Assembly (NCBI GenBank): GCA_013821525.1
Contig: JACDGR010000189.1
Location: forward strand, 1-6,735
DNA: 6,735 nt
Origin: Actinomycetota bacterium
Lineage (GTDB): Bacteria; Actinomycetota; Thermoleophilia; Gaiellales; Gaiellaceae
Reading direction: 5' to 3'
In this document: positions 5,646 to 6,735 of the stretch, piece by piece
Numbering within the stretch: position 1 is the stretch's first letter
How the letters are laid out: each line of letters opens with the position of its first letter
Notes under the pieces: generated by a model
The model's input: the letters and a program-made list of their open reading frames with translations, nothing else
Told to the model about the DNA's origin: nothing
The model's database searches: none
Position numbers and translations under genes: made by a program

Positions 5646-6293
5646 CTAGAGCAATGTGAGCAGGGAGCCTACGTCTCCGCCCGCGCGCACCTTGCGGAGC
5701 ACGTTCTTACCTGCGGCCCGCTCGGTCAGCCCCGCGGCGAGCGAGCGGCGGGCGCGGAAGAGCAGCGTCTCGACGGCAGCCTGCGACAGGTCGAGCTCCT
5801 CGGCGATCTCCTTGTAGGAGAGTCCCTGCCACTCGCGCAGGAGGAGCGCCCGGCGCTGCTGCTCCGGCATTCCCCCGAGCGCCTCGGGGAGCCCGATCAG
5901 CTCATCCCACTCCGCGGCGTGCGCCGGCAACACGTCTTGGATCGCATCGAGATCGCCGGGCGTCTCGACACGGCGGCGCCGGCTCGTGGAGCGCTGACGC
6001 GTCAGACAGACGTTCTGCGCGATCTTGTACAGCCACGCCGACTCGAACTCCGGGTCGACCCCGCGCCTGAAACCACGGAAGGCGTTGAGGAACGTGGACT
6101 GCATCGCATCCTCAGCCTCTTCCTTGTTTCCGAGCTGATGCAGGCAGTACACGTAGATCTGGCGCGCGTAGCGCTCGTACAGATCGCGCGTCGCATCGGC
6201 CTCGGGCGCTGCGCGGCGAAGGGTGACCTGATTGGTCCTGCCCATGGACGGAACGGCGACCACCGTGCGCTCTCCCTCGTTCGGTGAGAGCAT
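5646..6293 (-). CDS. ECF-type RNA polymerase sigma factor (sigma-70 regions 2 and 4)
   Basis: At 215 residues it has only regions 2 and 4, as in extracytoplasmic-function sigmas. Region 2 spans ~37-102: DLYERYARQIYVYCLHQLGN, then EEAEDAMQSTFLNAFRGF (58-75) with the core-binding surface, and the -10-recognition part SAWLYKIAQNVCLTRQR (85-101). A linker of ~33 residues follows. Region 4 spans ~136-190: LPEALGGMPEQQRRALLLREWQGLSYKEIAEELDLSQ, with helix-turn-helix SQAAVETLLFRARRSL (170-185). The 25-residue tail is basic and then hydrophobic. No anti-sigma gene follows; the next gene is tRNA-Thr. Starts: ATG 6293 (upstream GGGCGG is a weak site) or ATG 6245, which would drop 16 non-conserved residues. 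No GGAAC-type ECF promoter lies upstream, so autoregulation is not evident. Confidence 0.93.
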   Translation of the reverse strand: MLSPNEGERTVVAVPSMGRTNQVTLRRAAPEADATRDLYERYARQIYVYCLHQLGNKEEAEDAMQSTFLNAFRGFRRGVDPEFESAWLYKIAQNVCLTRQRSTSRRRRVETPGDLDAIQDVLPAHAAEWDELIGLPEALGGMPEQQRRALLLREWQGLSYKEIAEELDLSQAAVETLLFRARRSLAAGLTERAAGKNVLRKVRAGGDVGSLLTLL

Positions 6294-6308
6294 CGTCCGC
6301 CCACGACG

Positions 6309-6326
6309 CCCGACTCAGTGCTCGGG
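6309..6326 (-). promoter_or_regulatory. Hairpin in the ECF sigma leader
   Basis: CCCGA (6309-6313) and TCGGG (6322-6326) form a perfect 5-base stem with an 8-base loop, 15 bases before the ATG at 6293. An overlapping alternative is GTGCT/AGCAC (6318-6322 and 6334-6338), which shares bases with the first, so the two cannot form together. No ligand-binding structure is recognised; two exclusive short hairpins in high-GC DNA can be chance. Confidence 0.2.
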
Positions 6327-6360
6327 TATCGGCAGCACGCCGGAAATCCTGAGCAATCTT

Positions 6361-6380
6361 TACTTCTGAACTTTGAAGTA
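6361..6380. repeat. AT-rich inverted repeat TACTTC-N8-GAAGTA abutting the holB stop
   Basis: A perfect 6-base dyad with an 8-base centre, ending at the base beside the holB TAA (6381-6383). It is sharply AT-rich against the high-GC surroundings. The 87-base gap between holB and the ECF sigma start must hold any promoter of the sigma gene, and this dyad lies at its far end, where a regulator or -35 region would be. The AT stem and lack of a T-run on the minus strand make it a poor intrinsic terminator. Confidence 0.35.
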
Positions 6381-6735
6381 TTAAACGGGCAGCTCGCGTG
6401 CGATGGCGATGAACAGCGCCTCGAGCGCGAGCTGCGGTGCGAGATTCAGCTCCTCGAGGCGTCGCCAGAGCTCGCGCACCGCCTCGGCTGCCCGCTCGGC
6501 GCCGACGATGCGGTCGAGCGTCGCGTCGCTGCGCAACTCGGTGAGCTTGTCGCGGTGGATCGCCGCACTTTCGGCACCGACTGCAACTGCGACCAGATCG
6601 CGATACCAGGCCGCGAGCTCCTCCAGCTGCGCCAGCAACTCCTCGCGCTCGGCACCGCGCGCCGCGCGCTTCACCCGTTGCTCAGCATCGCGAGCCGACA
6701 GCTCGAGATCTGCGATCCGGGCCTCCTCCGTATCC
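6381..6735 (-). CDS. holB: DNA polymerase III delta' subunit, C-terminal part (5' end outside window)
   Basis: The last 117 residues of a gene that runs off the right edge; the frame is open to 6734 with no start needed inside. The segment is charged and helical, then reads AAWYRDLVAVAVGAESAAIHRDKL, ELWRRLEELNLAPQLALEALFIAIARELPV. The W-x-RD-hydrophobic run, the conserved N/H-x-D block and the closing N-x-xPQLALEALF are typical of the C-terminal clamp-loader collar domain of delta'. In the cell this subunit joins delta and gamma/tau to load the beta clamp. The ATPase-like N-terminal domains are not in view, so the assignment rests on this domain alone. It is the most upstream gene of the minus-strand run that includes the ECF sigma. 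Confidence 0.8.
   Translation of the reverse strand, partial: DTEEARIADLELSARDAEQRVKRAARGAEREELLAQLEELAAWYRDLVAVAVGAESAAIHRDKLTELRSDATLDRIVGAERAAEAVRELWRRLEELNLAPQLALEALFIAIARELPV

Noticed and set aside
5583..6287. Plus-strand open frame of 234 codons opposite the ECF sigma gene
   Set aside because: No recognisable domain; the minus strand holds intact sigma regions 2 and 4 over the same bases.
4555..6293. A partner-switching module of STAS plus ECF sigma
   Set aside because: They are on opposite strands, separated by DUF427 and a tRNA, with no anti-sigma kinase; ECF factors are not normally controlled by STAS antagonists.

Overview
The window is high-GC bacterial chromosome. Its gene families and sequence style (ThyX-type thymidylate synthesis, several sigma and anti-sigma-antagonist genes, a DUF427 protein, probable leaderless starts) suggest an actinobacterium. 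A deep lineage such as Thermoleophilia is my best guess; this is inference from protein character, not from a marker search. Coding density is very high and every part of the window is accounted for. The longest stretch without a gene is about 190 bases (1009-1195).

Layout, left to right. A group 1/2 sigma-70 factor on the minus strand runs off the left edge (1-1008). Upstream of it on the same strand lies thyX (1196-1900), divergent from a short DUF72/YecE-like gene (2000-2596, plus). DUF72 converges, with a 2-base gap, on a kynureninase-like PLP enzyme (2599-3786, minus). That enzyme's start overlaps the end of a YncE/NHL-type beta-propeller gene that carries two separate frameshifts and is called a pseudogene (3767-4451, minus). 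A divergent gap of about 100 bases holds a perfect dyad and a -10-like box immediately before a STAS anti-sigma-factor-antagonist gene (4555-4914, plus). STAS converges with a DUF427 gene (4930-5406, minus). Next, all on the minus strand, come tRNA-Thr(CGU) (5457-5529), an ECF-type sigma factor (5646-6293) and the C-terminal part of DNA polymerase III delta' (holB, 6381 to the right edge).

Functionally this is mostly housekeeping and regulation: replication (delta', dTMP synthesis), translation (tRNA-Thr) and transcription control (two sigma factors and one STAS antagonist, with no partner anti-sigma gene in view). The kynureninase-like enzyme and the decayed propeller form the only accessory-looking pair. 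I do not see a defence system, mobile element, CRISPR array or biosynthetic cluster, and no convincing new multi-gene system. The most useful second looks are the doubly frameshifted propeller, the -10 boxes placed exactly for leaderless transcripts, an unusual residue in the -10-recognition helix of the large sigma factor, and several short intergenic dyads.
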